NCBI RefSeq assembly: GCF_020515695.1
Contig: NZ_JAIWJA010000004.1
Coordinates: 124,001 to 188,000, forward strand
From: Pseudomonas sp. MWU16-30317
GTDB taxonomy: Bacteria > Pseudomonadota > Gammaproteobacteria > Pseudomonadales > Pseudomonadaceae
Length of the DNA: 64,000 nt
Direction of reading: 5' to 3'
This document shows, piece after piece, positions 54,508 to 64,000 of this stretch. The notes under the pieces were generated by a model, which did no database searches, was not told the origin of the DNA, and saw only the letters and a program-made list of their open reading frames with translations. Each line of letters opens with the position of its first letter. Position 1 is the first letter of the stretch. The translations under genes and the position numbers were made by a program.

Positions 54508-57500
54508 ATGACAACGACGTCCTCCAGCGCTGTGCAGCGTGATCACCGCCCTTCCAGCAGCCTGGCGTTCCCGGTGGTCGGCATCGGCGCCTCGGCCGGC
54601 GGCCTGCAGGCCATCAAGGAATTCTTCGAGTACGCCCCGCGCGATACCGGCATGGCCTTCGTGGTCATTTTGCACCTGTCCCCCGATCACCAGAGCGTCG
54701 CAGGCAAGATCATCCAGGACTCCACGCGCATGCCAGTGCTGCAAGTAAGCGAAGGCGTGCCCATCGAAGCCAACCACGTCTATGTGATCTCCCCGGCGCA
54801 AACACTGAGCATGGACAATGGCTGGCTGCGCATCGAGCCGCCGCAACCGCGCAACGGCGTGCATGTGGCGATCGATCTTTTTTTCCGCGCGCTGGCCGAC
54901 GTGCATCAGGAGCGAGCCTTTTGCATCGTGCTTTCGGGCACCGGATCCGACGGCGCCGTGGGCCTGACACGCATCAAGGAACAGGGCGGCGTGACCATGG
55001 CCCAGGCGTTGGACGATGCCGAGTTCGACGCCATGCCGCGCGCCGCCATCGCCACGCAGATGGTCGACCTGGTGCTGCCCGTGGCACAGATGCCGGCCAA
55101 ACTGGTGGAGCTCTGGCACAACTCGCGCTTCATCCAGCTGCCATTGCCCAGCGAAGACACGCTGTTGCGGCCTACCAGCGAGCGCGAGGCCGTGGCCGCC
55201 GAACAATTGCTGCAGGACATCCTCGGGCAACTGCGCACCGGCACCGGTCACGACTTCAAGCACTACAAGCGCGCCACGGTGCTGCGCCGCATCGAGCGCC
55301 GCATGCAGGTCACCGCCCAGCCCGACCTGCGCGCCTACTATCTGTACCTGCAGGACCGCCCTGAAGAGACCCGCGCGCTGCTCGACGACATGCTTATCGG
55401 CGTCACCAACTTCTTCCGCGACCACGAAGCCTTCGACGCCCTGGAGCGCGATGTGCTGCCCCTGGTGGTCAATGGCGGCGACGGACCCCGGCCGGAAAAG
55501 GACGAGATCCGCGTGTGGTCGGCGGGTTGTTCGACCGGCGAAGAAGCCTACAGTCTGGCCATGGCGTTCGGCGACCGCATGCTCGCCGACGACAGCCAGG
55601 CCAAGCTGCAGGTATTCGCCACCGACATCGACGAGCGCGCCATCAGCCATGGCCGCCTGGGCCTCTACAACCAGGCGATCATCACCGACGTGCCAGCCGC
55701 GCGCCTGCGTCAGTACTTCCTCAAGGAAGAAGACCACTTTCGCATCCGCAAGGAAGTCCGCGAGCGGGTGTTGTTCGCCAAGCACAGCCTGCTCTCGGAC
55801 CCACCCTTCTCGCAGATCGACCTTATCACCTGCCGTAACCTGCTGATCTACCTCGACCGCGAGGTGCAGCGCGAAATCCTGCAGATGTTCCACTTCGCTC
55901 TGCGACCGGGCGGCTACCTGTTCCTCGGCTCGTCAGAATCGGCCGATGCCTGCCCCGATCTGTTCGCGCCCCTGGACAAACGCAACCGCATCTTCCGCGC
56001 CAAGACCGGCACCGCCACCAGCCGCCGCACCCCAACCATGCCGCGCGGCGGCTACGTGCGCAGTCAGCCCACTATCAAGCCGGATCAGGCACTGGCACCG
56101 CGCAAGCTGTCGGTGGCCGACATCCACCTGCGCGCCATCGAAAAAAGCGCACCGCCCAGCCTGATCGTCGACGCCAACGCCGACATCCTGCACATGACTG
56201 AAAGCGTCGGCCGCTATCTGCGCATGGTCGGCGGCGAACTGAGCCGCAATCTGCTGACCCTGATCCACCCCGACCTGCGCCTGGAAATCCGTACCGCGCT
56301 GTTTCAGATGCACCAGAGCGGCGCAGCGGTACGCTCGCGCCAGGTCCAGGTCGAACGCGAGGGGCGCTCCTACCTGATCGAGCTGACCGCCCAGCCTTAC
56401 AAGGATGCCGAAGTCGAAGGCGAGTTCGCCCTGGTGCTGATCGCTGAAACCGAGCTCGATGCCGCCGAACAGCACGTACGGGCCGCAGTGCAAACCGACA
56501 ACCAGGTGCTCTCCAACCTCGAGCGCGAGTTGCAGCGCACCAAGCTGCACCTGCAGGACACCATCGAACAGGCCGAGGTCTCCAGCGAAGAACTCAAGGC
56601 CTCAAACGAAGAAATGCAGGCCATCAACGAAGAGCTGCGCTCGGCCACCGAAGAGCTCGAAACCAGCAAGGAAGAGCTGCAGTCGATCAATGAAGAACTG
56701 CTCACGGTCAACTACGAGCTGAAGACCAAGGTTGAAGAAACCGACAAGATCAACGATTACCTGACCAATCTCATCGCCTCCACCGACATCGCCACGGTGT
56801 TCGTCGACCGCAGCATGCGCATCAAATGGTTCACCCCGCGCGCCACCGAGATCTTCAGCATGCTGCCGGTCGACACTGGCCGTTCGCTGCTCGATATCAC
56901 CCATCGCCTGGATTACGTCAACCTGGCCGGCGACGCCGCCAGCGTGTTCGAGACACTGAACTTGATCGAGCGCGAGGTCAGCAGCACCGATCAGCGCTGG
57001 TACATCGTGCGCCTGCTGCCTTATCGCTCCAGCGAAGACCACATCGACGGCACAGTGCTGACCTTCATCGATATCACTCAGCGGCGCCTGGCCGAAGAGG
57101 AACTGCGCCGCAGCGAAGAGGCCATGCGCCAGGCGGTGAGCCAACGCTCCACCAGCCTCAAGGACGAGTTTTTCGCGGTCATGTCCCACGAACTCAAGCA
57201 TCCGCTCAACCTCATCCAGCTCAACGCCGAACTGCTGCGCCGCTTGCCCGACTTCAACAAGCCGGGCCAGGTGGCCAAGTCGCTGGACACCATCCGCGAT
57301 GCGGTCAGCAACCAGGCGCGGATCATCGACGACCTGCTCGATGAAGCCCGCGTGCGCACCGGCAAGCTCAAGCTGATGCGCGGCCCGCTCGATCTGGTCA
57401 GCGTGCTGCGCGGCATTCACAACGTGGTCAATCTCGACGAGCTGGGCCATGAGGTGCATCTGCAAGTGCCCGGCGCCGCAGAGCCGGCACTGATCATCGA

Positions 57501-58272
57501 CGCCGACCCGACGCGCCTCGAACAGGTGCTGTGGAACCTGATCAACAACGCCCTGAAGTTCACCCCGTCGCCAGGCAAGATCTGGATGGTCGCCGAGCGC
57601 GACCACGACATGGCGCGGGTGCGCATCATCGACAGTGGCGTCGGCATCAGCGCCGAGCACCTGGGCAAGGTCTTCGATCTGTTCGGGCAGGCCGGCGGCG
57701 CCCACTCCACCTATCAGCGCGAAGGTCTGGGAATCGGCCTGTCGCTGGTCAAGCAACTGACCGAAGCCCACGGCGGTCGCGTTCAGGTCGAATCCGACGG
57801 CATTGGCCGCGGCAGCACTTTCACCCTCTGGCTGCCATTGAACCTGCACGAGTGCGAACGTCCGCCGGTGGAGTTCAAGGAACAGGCCGGGCGCCTCAAG
57901 GGCTTGACGGTGCTGCTGGTCGACGACGCCCCCGAAGTGCTCGAAACCTTGCAGATGCTGCTGGAAATGGAAGAAGCCCAGGTCACTGCCTTCAGCGACC
58001 CGCTGCTGGCGCTGGAAGCCGCGAGCCGGCAGCTGTTCGACCTGATCGTATCGGACATCGGCATGCCGAAGATGAACGGTCACGAGCTGATGAGTGCCCT
58101 GCGTATGCTGCCCAACACCAAGGACACCCCCAGCCTGGCCCTGACCGGCTATGGCGCCAACGACGACGCGCTCAAGGCCCGCAGCGCCGGCTTCACCCGG
58201 CACCTGGGCAAGCCGGTGGCCTATGACGACCTGATCGACGCTCTGGAAGAGATCCGTGAACCACTGCGCTGA
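54508..58272 (+). CDS. CheB/CheR fusion hybrid sensor histidine kinase
   Basis: 1,254 residues, cytoplasmic. In order: CheB methylesterase domain (about 22-210; GASAGG Ser, LHLSPDH His and GTGSDG Asp triad); CheR methyltransferase (about 230-490; WSAGCSTGEEAYSLAM SAM site, NLLIYLDREVQ); a PAS-like region; a long Glu-rich coiled coil (about 670-750); another PAS; HisKA with His894 (MSHELKHPLN); HATPase; and a C-terminal receiver with Asp1183 (VSDIGMP). Such fusions are not classical chemotaxis enzymes and may join adaptation-type methylation to a phosphorelay. No MCP or CheA gene adjoins. Confidence 0.88.
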   Translation: MTTTSSSAVQRDHRPSSSLAFPVVGIGASAGGLQAIKEFFEYAPRDTGMAFVVILHLSPDHQSVAGKIIQDSTRMPVLQVSEGVPIEANHVYVISPAQTLSMDNGWLRIEPPQPRNGVHVAIDLFFRALADVHQERAFCIVLSGTGSDGAVGLTRIKEQGGVTMAQALDDAEFDAMPRAAIATQMVDLVLPVAQMPAKLVELWHNSRFIQLPLPSEDTLLRPTSEREAVAAEQLLQDILGQLRTGTGHDFKHYKRATVLRRIERRMQVTAQPDLRAYYLYLQDRPEETRALLDDMLIGVTNFFRDHEAFDALERDVLPLVVNGGDGPRPEKDEIRVWSAGCSTGEEAYSLAMAFGDRMLADDSQAKLQVFATDIDERAISHGRLGLYNQAIITDVPAARLRQYFLKEEDHFRIRKEVRERVLFAKHSLLSDPPFSQIDLITCRNLLIYLDREVQREILQMFHFALRPGGYLFLGSSESADACPDLFAPLDKRNRIFRAKTGTATSRRTPTMPRGGYVRSQPTIKPDQALAPRKLSVADIHLRAIEKSAPPSLIVDANADILHMTESVGRYLRMVGGELSRNLLTLIHPDLRLEIRTALFQMHQSGAAVRSRQVQVEREGRSYLIELTAQPYKDAEVEGEFALVLIAETELDAAEQHVRAAVQTDNQVLSNLERELQRTKLHLQDTIEQAEVSSEELKASNEEMQAINEELRSATEELETSKEELQSINEELLTVNYELKTKVEETDKINDYLTNLIASTDIATVFVDRSMRIKWFTPRATEIFSMLPVDTGRSLLDITHRLDYVNLAGDAASVFETLNLIEREVSSTDQRWYIVRLLPYRSSEDHIDGTVLTFIDITQRRLAEEELRRSEEAMRQAVSQRSTSLKDEFFAVMSHELKHPLNLIQLNAELLRRLPDFNKPGQVAKSLDTIRDAVSNQARIIDDLLDEARVRTGKLKLMRGPLDLVSVLRGIHNVVNLDELGHEVHLQVPGAAEPALIIDADPTRLEQVLWNLINNALKFTPSPGKIWMVAERDHDMARVRIIDSGVGISAEHLGKVFDLFGQAGGAHSTYQREGLGIGLSLVKQLTEAHGGRVQVESDGIGRGSTFTLWLPLNLHECERPPVEFKEQAGRLKGLTVLLVDDAPEVLETLQMLLEMEEAQVTAFSDPLLALEAASRQLFDLIVSDIGMPKMNGHELMSALRMLPNTKDTPSLALTGYGANDDALKARSAGFTRHLGKPVAYDDLIDALEEIREPLR

Positions 58273-58283
58273 TAAGGCCCTTG

Positions 58284-58317
58284 GCGTGACCCCAAGGTCC
58301 CGTGAACCGGGTCACGC
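58284..58317 (+). terminator. Hairpin after hybrid kinase gene
   Basis: GCGTGACCC (58284-58292) and GGGTCACGC (58309-58317) form a perfect 9-bp stem, 11 bp past the stop codon. There is only a weak T content after it, so it may be a terminator or an RNA 3' end stabiliser. Confidence 0.5.
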
Positions 58318-58513
58318 TTCGGGTCATTGACTGGCCAAAAACTGGACGTTCGTCGGAAATCCGCCAAACTTCATTCATCTACCGTGCTACGGGTCCGATA
58401 CACCGGCTGTAGACAAAAGACTTCAGGGACGTGTCCGGGCCCGCTCGTCGGCCTCATGAACACAGTCGTCGGCAATGTCGCCGCGCACAGGCAAAACCCA
58501 CGCCAAGGTATCG

Positions 58514-60763
58514 ATGAGCAAAGGACTTCACTCTCCGTATTCGCGCAAGGACCCTTGGTGGCGGCGCTACGGCCATTTTCTGCTGCCGGTCTGCGTCTTG
58601 CTGATCGGCCTGGCGCTGTCGGTGTTCGTCGGTCTGCTGGACCTGCAACACCGTGGCAGCGAAGAGCGCGCCGACATCCGCCTGCGCCTGAGCCTGCTCA
58701 GCGCCCAGGCACAGACCCAGGTGCGCAACACCTTCAGCCAGACCGAAGGCATCACCCAACTGCTGAGCGTCGACGGCGGCATCAGCGCCGCGCATTTTCA
58801 CGGCATGACCGACGAGGCCAAGGCCGCGGTGCCGGCGTTGCAGCACATCGTCCTGGCCCCCAAGGACGTGATCAGCGACGTCTGGCCACTGGCAGGCAAC
58901 GAAATCCTCATCGGCCTGGATTTTCGCAATATCCCCGATCAATACCCCATGGTGCACCTGTCGCGGGCGCTGGGTATTCCCATCCTCACCGGCCCCATCG
59001 ACCTGATCCAGGGCGGCCGCGCGCTGGTCTACCGGCGCCCGGTGTTCCAGGCTTCCGGCACCGGCTCCACGCAATACTGGGGCATGGTCTCGGTGGCCGT
59101 CGACGTCGATGCGCTGATTCGCGCCACCGGCATGAATACCGACGGCCCGCTGGCACTGGCATTGCGCGACCGGCAGAACAGACCCGTGTGGGGCGACCAG
59201 AGCAGTTTCGACAACGATCCAGTGACCACCGGCGTCGAAATCCCGGGCGGGCGCTGGCAGCTGGCGGGCGTACCGCGCGGCGGTTGGTCGGCGTTCACCC
59301 TCCTCGACTCCACGGTGTTCGCCCTGAGCCTGTTCGCCACCGCGATATTCACCGCGTTCGCACTGCAGATGAGCCGCACCCAGATCCTCATGCGCCGGCG
59401 TAACGACGAGCTCAACGGCGAGATCAACGAACGCCTGCAGGCTGAGCAGCGGCTGGCGCAACTGGCCCACTACGACTCGATCACGGGCCTGGCCAACCGC
59501 GTGCTGTTTCGCCAACGGCTGGTCCAGGCCATCGAATCGGTGGTGGGCCAGCGTTCCTTTCTGGCGGTGATGATTCTCGACATCGACGGCTTCAAGTCCA
59601 TCAACGACACCCTTGGCCACGCCATGGGTGACCTGCTGCTGCGCCATGCCACCCAGCGTTTCGTCGACAGCGTGCACGGTGGCGATACGGTTGCGCGACT
59701 GGGTGGCGACGAGTTCGGTTTCATCCTCCAGCACCTGGAGCATCCCGAAGACGCCGTGCACGTGGTGGGTCAGTTGTTGCGTTCGCTGGCCCTGCCCTTC
59801 GATCTCAATGGTAACGCCGCGCTGGTGACCGCCAGCATCGGCGTTGCAATCTGCCCGCTGGACGGCAGCAACGCCGAGGACCTGCTGCGCCATGCCGATA
59901 CGGCGATGTACAGCGCCAAGGAGTCGGGCCGTAACGATTTTCGCTTCTACCAGGCGGCCATGACCCAGCAGATCAAACGCCGGGTCGACATGGAGCACGC
60001 GTTGCGCCGGGCCTTGGGCCAAGGCGAGTTCGAGGTCTGGTATCAGCCGCGCCTGAACCTGTCCAACGGCCAACTCGAAGGCGCCGAAGCGCTGCTGCGT
60101 TGGCGCGATCCGCAACTGGGGCTGATCATGCCCAGCGATTTCATCCCGCTGGCCGAGCGTACCGGGCAGATTATCGCCATCGGCGAATGGGTACTCGACC
60201 AGGCCTGCCAGCACATCCGCGACTGGCGTGCTCAGGGCTGCCTGATCGACAGGGTGGCAGTCAATGTCGCGGCGCCGCAGATCGAACGCAGCGATTTCGT
60301 CGGTACGGTGCGCGCGGCGCTGTCGCGTCACCAATTGCCCGGCGAAGCGCTGGAAGTGGAAGTCACTGAAAGCCTGCTGCTCGAAAGTCACGAGGCGGCC
60401 AGCGGCGTGTTGCGCGAATTGCAGAGCATGGGCGTGACCACTGCCATCGACGACTTCGGCACCGGCTACTCGTCGATGGCCTACCTCAAGCGCCTGCCCA
60501 TCGACCACCTCAAAGTCGATCAGGCGTTTATCCGCGATCTGCCTAACGACCAGGGCGACGTGGCGATCGTGCAGGCGATTATCGCCCTCAAGCGCGCGAT
60601 GAATTTTCGCATGACCGCCGAAGGCATCGAGACCCGTGCCCAGTACGAGTTTCTTCGCGACGCGGGCTGCGATGCCGGTCAGGGGTATTTCATCAGTCGG
60701 CCGCTGCCGGCGGCGGAGTTCGCCAGCTGGCTGTTGCGTCATGGGGCGTGCGCGGTCGTGTGA
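58514..60763 (+). CDS. GGDEF/EAL cyclic-di-GMP protein with periplasmic sensor
   Basis: 749 residues from the ATG at 58514. Membrane segments at about 23-41 and 285-305 flank a periplasmic CHASE-like sensor. GGDEF domain has an intact RLGGDEF. EAL domain has GAEALLRW, VTESLLLES, DDFGTGYSS, LKVDQAFI and TAEGIET, so all phosphodiesterase motifs look intact. It may synthesise or degrade c-di-GMP; intact EAL with intact GGDEF leaves the net activity open. c-di-GMP control of surface adhesins is common, so a link to the giant protein is conceivable but not shown. Confidence 0.87.
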   Translation: MSKGLHSPYSRKDPWWRRYGHFLLPVCVLLIGLALSVFVGLLDLQHRGSEERADIRLRLSLLSAQAQTQVRNTFSQTEGITQLLSVDGGISAAHFHGMTDEAKAAVPALQHIVLAPKDVISDVWPLAGNEILIGLDFRNIPDQYPMVHLSRALGIPILTGPIDLIQGGRALVYRRPVFQASGTGSTQYWGMVSVAVDVDALIRATGMNTDGPLALALRDRQNRPVWGDQSSFDNDPVTTGVEIPGGRWQLAGVPRGGWSAFTLLDSTVFALSLFATAIFTAFALQMSRTQILMRRRNDELNGEINERLQAEQRLAQLAHYDSITGLANRVLFRQRLVQAIESVVGQRSFLAVMILDIDGFKSINDTLGHAMGDLLLRHATQRFVDSVHGGDTVARLGGDEFGFILQHLEHPEDAVHVVGQLLRSLALPFDLNGNAALVTASIGVAICPLDGSNAEDLLRHADTAMYSAKESGRNDFRFYQAAMTQQIKRRVDMEHALRRALGQGEFEVWYQPRLNLSNGQLEGAEALLRWRDPQLGLIMPSDFIPLAERTGQIIAIGEWVLDQACQHIRDWRAQGCLIDRVAVNVAAPQIERSDFVGTVRAALSRHQLPGEALEVEVTESLLLESHEAASGVLRELQSMGVTTAIDDFGTGYSSMAYLKRLPIDHLKVDQAFIRDLPNDQGDVAIVQAIIALKRAMNFRMTAEGIETRAQYEFLRDAGCDAGQGYFISRPLPAAEFASWLLRHGACAVV

Positions 60764-61028
60764 GGGCCATCGGTGGCCTTGCCATGAGGAGGGATATTCC
60801 TCAGTGCATCGGTATCTGCGCCCTCCGGCGAGCGGGGCCGTGCAACCCTTATTCCGTTTCGTCAGCCGAATGGCAGACCGGCTATTTCCGTCCAATGGTC
60901 GGATCGATATCGCCGCACGCAGGTCAAATATTTGGATCGGATCGCGCCAGCCTTCGCGACATTTCTCAATTGGCAGAACATTCGTCAAACATGAATGGCT
61001 GTCCCCCCGCCTTATCAAGGAATCGACA

Positions 61029-61289
61029 ATGGCCTCAATCGAAGAAGTGCTCGACAGCCTGGATCCACCACTGAAGCATTCCTGTGAACGACAGGGCAGC
61101 AGCTTGCGGCTGGTCCTCACCGACCCCGCTGTACACCAAAGCGTGGAGCGGCGCCTGACGCCCAAGGAGCTGCAAAACTCCTTGGCATTCCAGATGGTGC
61201 TGCTGTACGCCGTCAACGAAATACGCGGATTAGGCTCGCACGCCAGACTTGAGGTCCTGCCGCCAGTGGATCCGATCAATTTGGACTGA
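61029..61289 (+). CDS. Conserved-looking small hypothetical protein
   Basis: 86 residues from an ATG with AAGGA upstream. Amphipathic and soluble, MASIEEVLDSLDPPLKHSCE at the N-terminus, with no signal peptide or domain I recognise. Lies 127 bp ahead of the molybdopterin oxidoreductase on the same strand. Function unknown. Confidence 0.6.
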   Translation: MASIEEVLDSLDPPLKHSCERQGSSLRLVLTDPAVHQSVERRLTPKELQNSLAFQMVLLYAVNEIRGLGSHARLEVLPPVDPINLD

Positions 61290-61416
61290 CCGTCCTGAAT
61301 CCGCCTTGGCAGCGCAGTCTTCATCTACGAAGTTCGAACCTTTGCTTGCAGCCTCTCGTCGTAACTGCAGGGCCCGTTCAATCGAGGCCCTGCCCCTAGG
61401 TGACGAGGACTGCGAC

Positions 61417-63774
61417 ATGAACATCATCCATCCCCAGGCAGCCCGCTATCGCCCTTACGCTGACGCCTCCGGAGGCTGGGGCTCGGCGTTTTCGGTGATG
61501 AACATTCTCTGGCGCCAACAAGCCCTCGCCCAGGCCCCTTTGGCCTTGTTCAAGCAGAACAAGCCTGATGGCTTCGCCTGTGTCAGCTGCGCCTGGGCCA
61601 AGCCCGGCAATCCCCACGCGCTGGAGTTCTGCGAAAACGGCGCCAAAGCCACGGCGTGGGAGTTGACGTCCAAGAAGACCGGTCCGGATTTCTTCGCCCA
61701 GCACCCGGTCAGCGAACTGCGCAACTGGAGCGACTACGACCTCGAGCGCCACGGGCGCCTGACCCATCCGTTGCGCTTCGATGCCGCCAGCGGCCATTAC
61801 CAGGCTGTCGAATGGGAGCAGGCCTACCGCGAGATCGGTGCGCAATTGCGCACGCTCGCGCCCGACAGCGTGGTGTTCTACGCCTCTGGTCGCGCTTCGC
61901 TCGAAGCCTCGTTCATGTGGCAGCTGTTCGCCCGTGCGTTCGGCACCAACAACCTGCCCGACAGCTCCAACATGTGCCACGAGAGCACCTCAGTGGGCTT
62001 GCAGGAGAGCATCGGCGTGCCGGTGGGCACGGTGACCCTGGCCGATTTCGAGCACACCGACTGCATCTTTTTCTTCGGCCAGAACGTCGGCAGCAACAGC
62101 CCGCGCATGCTCCATCCGCTGCAGGAAGCGCGCAAGCGCCAAGTGCCGATCATCACCTTCAACCCGATACGCGAGCGCGGCCTGGAGCGTTTCGTCAATC
62201 CACAGTCGCCGACCGAAATGCTTGGCCCGGAATCGACCATCATCAGCACCCAGTACCATCAGGTGAAGATCGGCGGCGATACTGCGGCGGTCATGGGCAT
62301 CATCAAAGCGCTGCTGGCGATGGACCGCCAAGCGTCGGCCCAGGGGCGCGCGGCAGTGCTCGACCACGCATTCATCGCGCAGCACACCGAAGGTCTCGAC
62401 AGCCTGGTTGCCGAGGCCGACGGGCACGAGTGGGCGCAGCTCGAACGGCGTTCGGGCCTCGATCGCGGTGCCATGGAGGCCGCCGCCACGGTCTATGCGC
62501 GCAGCGACAAGGTGATGATCGTCTACGGCATGGGCATGACCCAGCACCGCCACGGCGTGCAGAACGTGCAGATGCTGGTCAACCTGTTGCTGCTGCGCGG
62601 CAACATCGGCAAGGTCGGCGCCGGGATCTGCCCGGTGCGCGGCCATTCCAACGTGCAGGGCCAGCGCACGGTAGGTATTACCGAAGACCCGGCCAAGGTG
62701 CCGAAGGACAAGCTCGAAGCGCTGTTCGGTATCCAGGTGCCGCCCCACAAGGGCCTGGCCACAGTGGACGCCTGCAAGGGCATTCTCGATGGCAGCGTGA
62801 AGGGCTTTATCGGCCTGGGCGGCAACTTCCTGCGGGCCGTGCCGGACACCAGCCGCATGGAGCCGGCTTGGGAGGGCCTGAGCCTGAACGTGCAAGTGGC
62901 CACCAAGCTCAATCGCACGCATCTGTTCCCCGGCAGCAACGGCTGGCTGCTGCCGTGCCTGGGGCGCATCGAAAGCGACCGACAGGACGGTGTCGAGCAG
63001 GTCTACAGCACCGAAGACAGCACCGGCTGCGTCAGGGCCTGGAAAGGCACCAGCACCCCGGCCAGCGAGCACCTGCGCGCTGAAGTGGCGATTATCGCCG
63101 CCCTCGCCCAGGCCACACTGAGCGGTGCCGAACGCGTGCCGTGGGAGGCTTGGCGGCGGGACTATGCCCTGATCCGCGCGGCCATCGCCGAGGTCTACCC
63201 GCAGATCTTCCACGACATGGAAACGCGCATGTGGGAGCCCGGCGGTTTCCATCGGCCATTGGGCGCTTATGAACGCAAGTGGACCACGCCGTCGGGCAAG
63301 GCGCAGTTCGTCGCCCCGCAGGGTTTGGATGAGGACGATGATGTCGCCACCTCGCCAAGCCGCCGCGACGTGCTGCAACTGATGACGCTGCGCAGCAACG
63401 ATCAGTTCAACACCACGGTGTATGGCTACAACGACCGCTTTCGCGGGGTGCAGGGGACACGCACGGTGATTTTCCTCAATCGCAGCGACATCGTCCGTTT
63501 CGGCCTCGCGGCGGGAGACTGGGTGACGGTACGCACGGCTATCGAGCCCGAGGTGCTGCGGGAAGTGGGGCCGCTGCAGATCATCGCCTACGACATCCCG
63601 GCTGGCTGCGCGGCGGCCTACTACCCTGAGTGCAACGCCTTGGTGCCGCTGTGGCACCACGCCGAACGCAGCAAGGTGCCAGCGGCCAAGTCGGTGCCGG
63701 TGACCCTGCGCAAGGTGCAGCCGGGGCCTGCGGATCTTGAGCATGCGCTGCCGACGAAAGACCAGGTGGCCTGA
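61417..63774 (+). CDS. FdhF/YdeP-family molybdopterin oxidoreductase
   Basis: 785 residues from the ATG at 61417 (GAGGA upstream). N-terminal Cys55, Cys58 and Cys72 form a partial Fe-S type cluster motif. The body is a molybdopterin oxidoreductase (FYASGRASLEASFMWQLFAR; NNLPDSSNMCHESTSVGLQE; GNIGKVGAGICPVRGHSNVQ). C-terminal dinucleotide-binding domain includes YNDRFRGVQGTRTVIFLNRS. Length fits the YdeP family, which in E. coli is linked to acid resistance; physiological reaction unknown. Confidence 0.85.
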   Translation: MNIIHPQAARYRPYADASGGWGSAFSVMNILWRQQALAQAPLALFKQNKPDGFACVSCAWAKPGNPHALEFCENGAKATAWELTSKKTGPDFFAQHPVSELRNWSDYDLERHGRLTHPLRFDAASGHYQAVEWEQAYREIGAQLRTLAPDSVVFYASGRASLEASFMWQLFARAFGTNNLPDSSNMCHESTSVGLQESIGVPVGTVTLADFEHTDCIFFFGQNVGSNSPRMLHPLQEARKRQVPIITFNPIRERGLERFVNPQSPTEMLGPESTIISTQYHQVKIGGDTAAVMGIIKALLAMDRQASAQGRAAVLDHAFIAQHTEGLDSLVAEADGHEWAQLERRSGLDRGAMEAAATVYARSDKVMIVYGMGMTQHRHGVQNVQMLVNLLLLRGNIGKVGAGICPVRGHSNVQGQRTVGITEDPAKVPKDKLEALFGIQVPPHKGLATVDACKGILDGSVKGFIGLGGNFLRAVPDTSRMEPAWEGLSLNVQVATKLNRTHLFPGSNGWLLPCLGRIESDRQDGVEQVYSTEDSTGCVRAWKGTSTPASEHLRAEVAIIAALAQATLSGAERVPWEAWRRDYALIRAAIAEVYPQIFHDMETRMWEPGGFHRPLGAYERKWTTPSGKAQFVAPQGLDEDDDVATSPSRRDVLQLMTLRSNDQFNTTVYGYNDRFRGVQGTRTVIFLNRSDIVRFGLAAGDWVTVRTAIEPEVLREVGPLQIIAYDIPAGCAAAYYPECNALVPLWHHAERSKVPAAKSVPVTLRKVQPGPADLEHALPTKDQVA

Positions 63775-63807
63775 AAGGGCTGTAACAAGGTTGATGGGCC
63801 CTTTTGC

Positions 63808-63850
63808 CGCCGAACGCGCACCCTATGCAAGCAAGGGTGCGCGTTCGGCG
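63808..63850. terminator. Long hairpin between convergent genes
   Basis: CGCCGAACGCGCACCC (63808-63823) and GGGTGCGCGTTCGGCG (63835-63850) are perfect 16-bp inverted arms with an 11-base loop, flanked by GGGCCC on both sides. It lies between the convergent oxidoreductase gene and the truncated gene on the right. Likely a bidirectional terminator, though no T-run is visible. Confidence 0.6.
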
Positions 63851-63891
63851 ACGACAGGGCCCATTGGATTCAGCCCATAGCTAGGATCAGC

Positions 63892-64000
63892 CTAACGCGG
63901 CTCATGCATCGGGCAACCGTTGTGCGTGGCGCGAAACCCCGACGACATCTCATACGCCGGCTTGCGCACGCGCATCACTCCCCCCAGCGGCCGATGCTGC
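63892..64000 (-). CDS. C-terminal end of an unidentified protein (cut by window edge)
   Basis: The last 35 codons of a minus-strand frame ending at TAG (63894-63892), reading QHRPLGGVMRVRKPAYEMSS and on to GCPMHEPR. No family recognised from such a short piece. It converges on the oxidoreductase with the long hairpin between them, consistent with a true 3' end. Confidence 0.45.
   Translation of the reverse strand, partial: QHRPLGGVMRVRKPAYEMSSGFRATHNGCPMHEPR

Overview
The window looks like a chromosomal segment of a Pseudomonas species. The evidence is GC-rich coding with Pseudomonas-style gene types: an AtoE/CoA-transferase cluster, LysE exporters, a dCache chemoreceptor and a CheB/CheR hybrid kinase. 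A degenerate REP-like pair is also present. No rRNA, tRNA, prophage, transposase or CRISPR array was found.

Layout. (1) 1-580: the 5' end of ilvA on the minus strand, preceded by what looks like a complete ribosome-mediated attenuator with an Ile-rich leader peptide. (2) 582-9728: two small acidic proteins, a LysE-type exporter, an AraC regulator, a short-chain fatty acid uptake and CoA-transferase cluster (atoE, scoB, scoA) with a divergent LysR regulator, an aldo/keto reductase, a second LysE-type exporter and a polyamine-type binding protein. (3) 9729-15319: an orphan receiver, a methyltransferase and two complete two-component systems arranged back to back. (4) 15611-16342: a Nudix hydrolase and an EthD-like protein.

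(5) 16705-45809 is the most interesting region. It opens with a single 18-kb gene for a protein of about 6,046 residues. This has an N-terminal LETRMMFDGA motif, a DUF4347 domain, and a very long array of cadherin-like and putative-Ig modules. Four genes on the same strand follow: a TolC-family outer-membrane lipoprotein, a HlyD adaptor, a GAF-like/HlyD fusion, and a fusion of a PqqD-like domain, an M50 metalloprotease and a HlyD domain. After these come four tandem Bug-type binding proteins with twin-arginine signals. There is no ABC ATPase, RND pump, RTX repeat or LapA-type retention module. I infer a dedicated export pathway for the giant protein in which the M50/HlyD membrane protein occupies the place of the usual ABC transporter.

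(6) 45853-50836: a chemoreceptor on the minus strand and a metal (Zn/Mn) ABC importer operon with a Zur-like box and a small membrane protein at its head. (7) 51048-54055: three glycosyltransferases. (8) 54196-63774: a small acidic protein, a CheB/CheR hybrid kinase, a GGDEF/EAL protein, a small hypothetical protein and a YdeP-type molybdopterin oxidoreductase. A truncated minus-strand gene ends the window.

Start codons were chosen from visible Shine-Dalgarno sequences and family conservation. All names rest on reading motifs, not on database searches.
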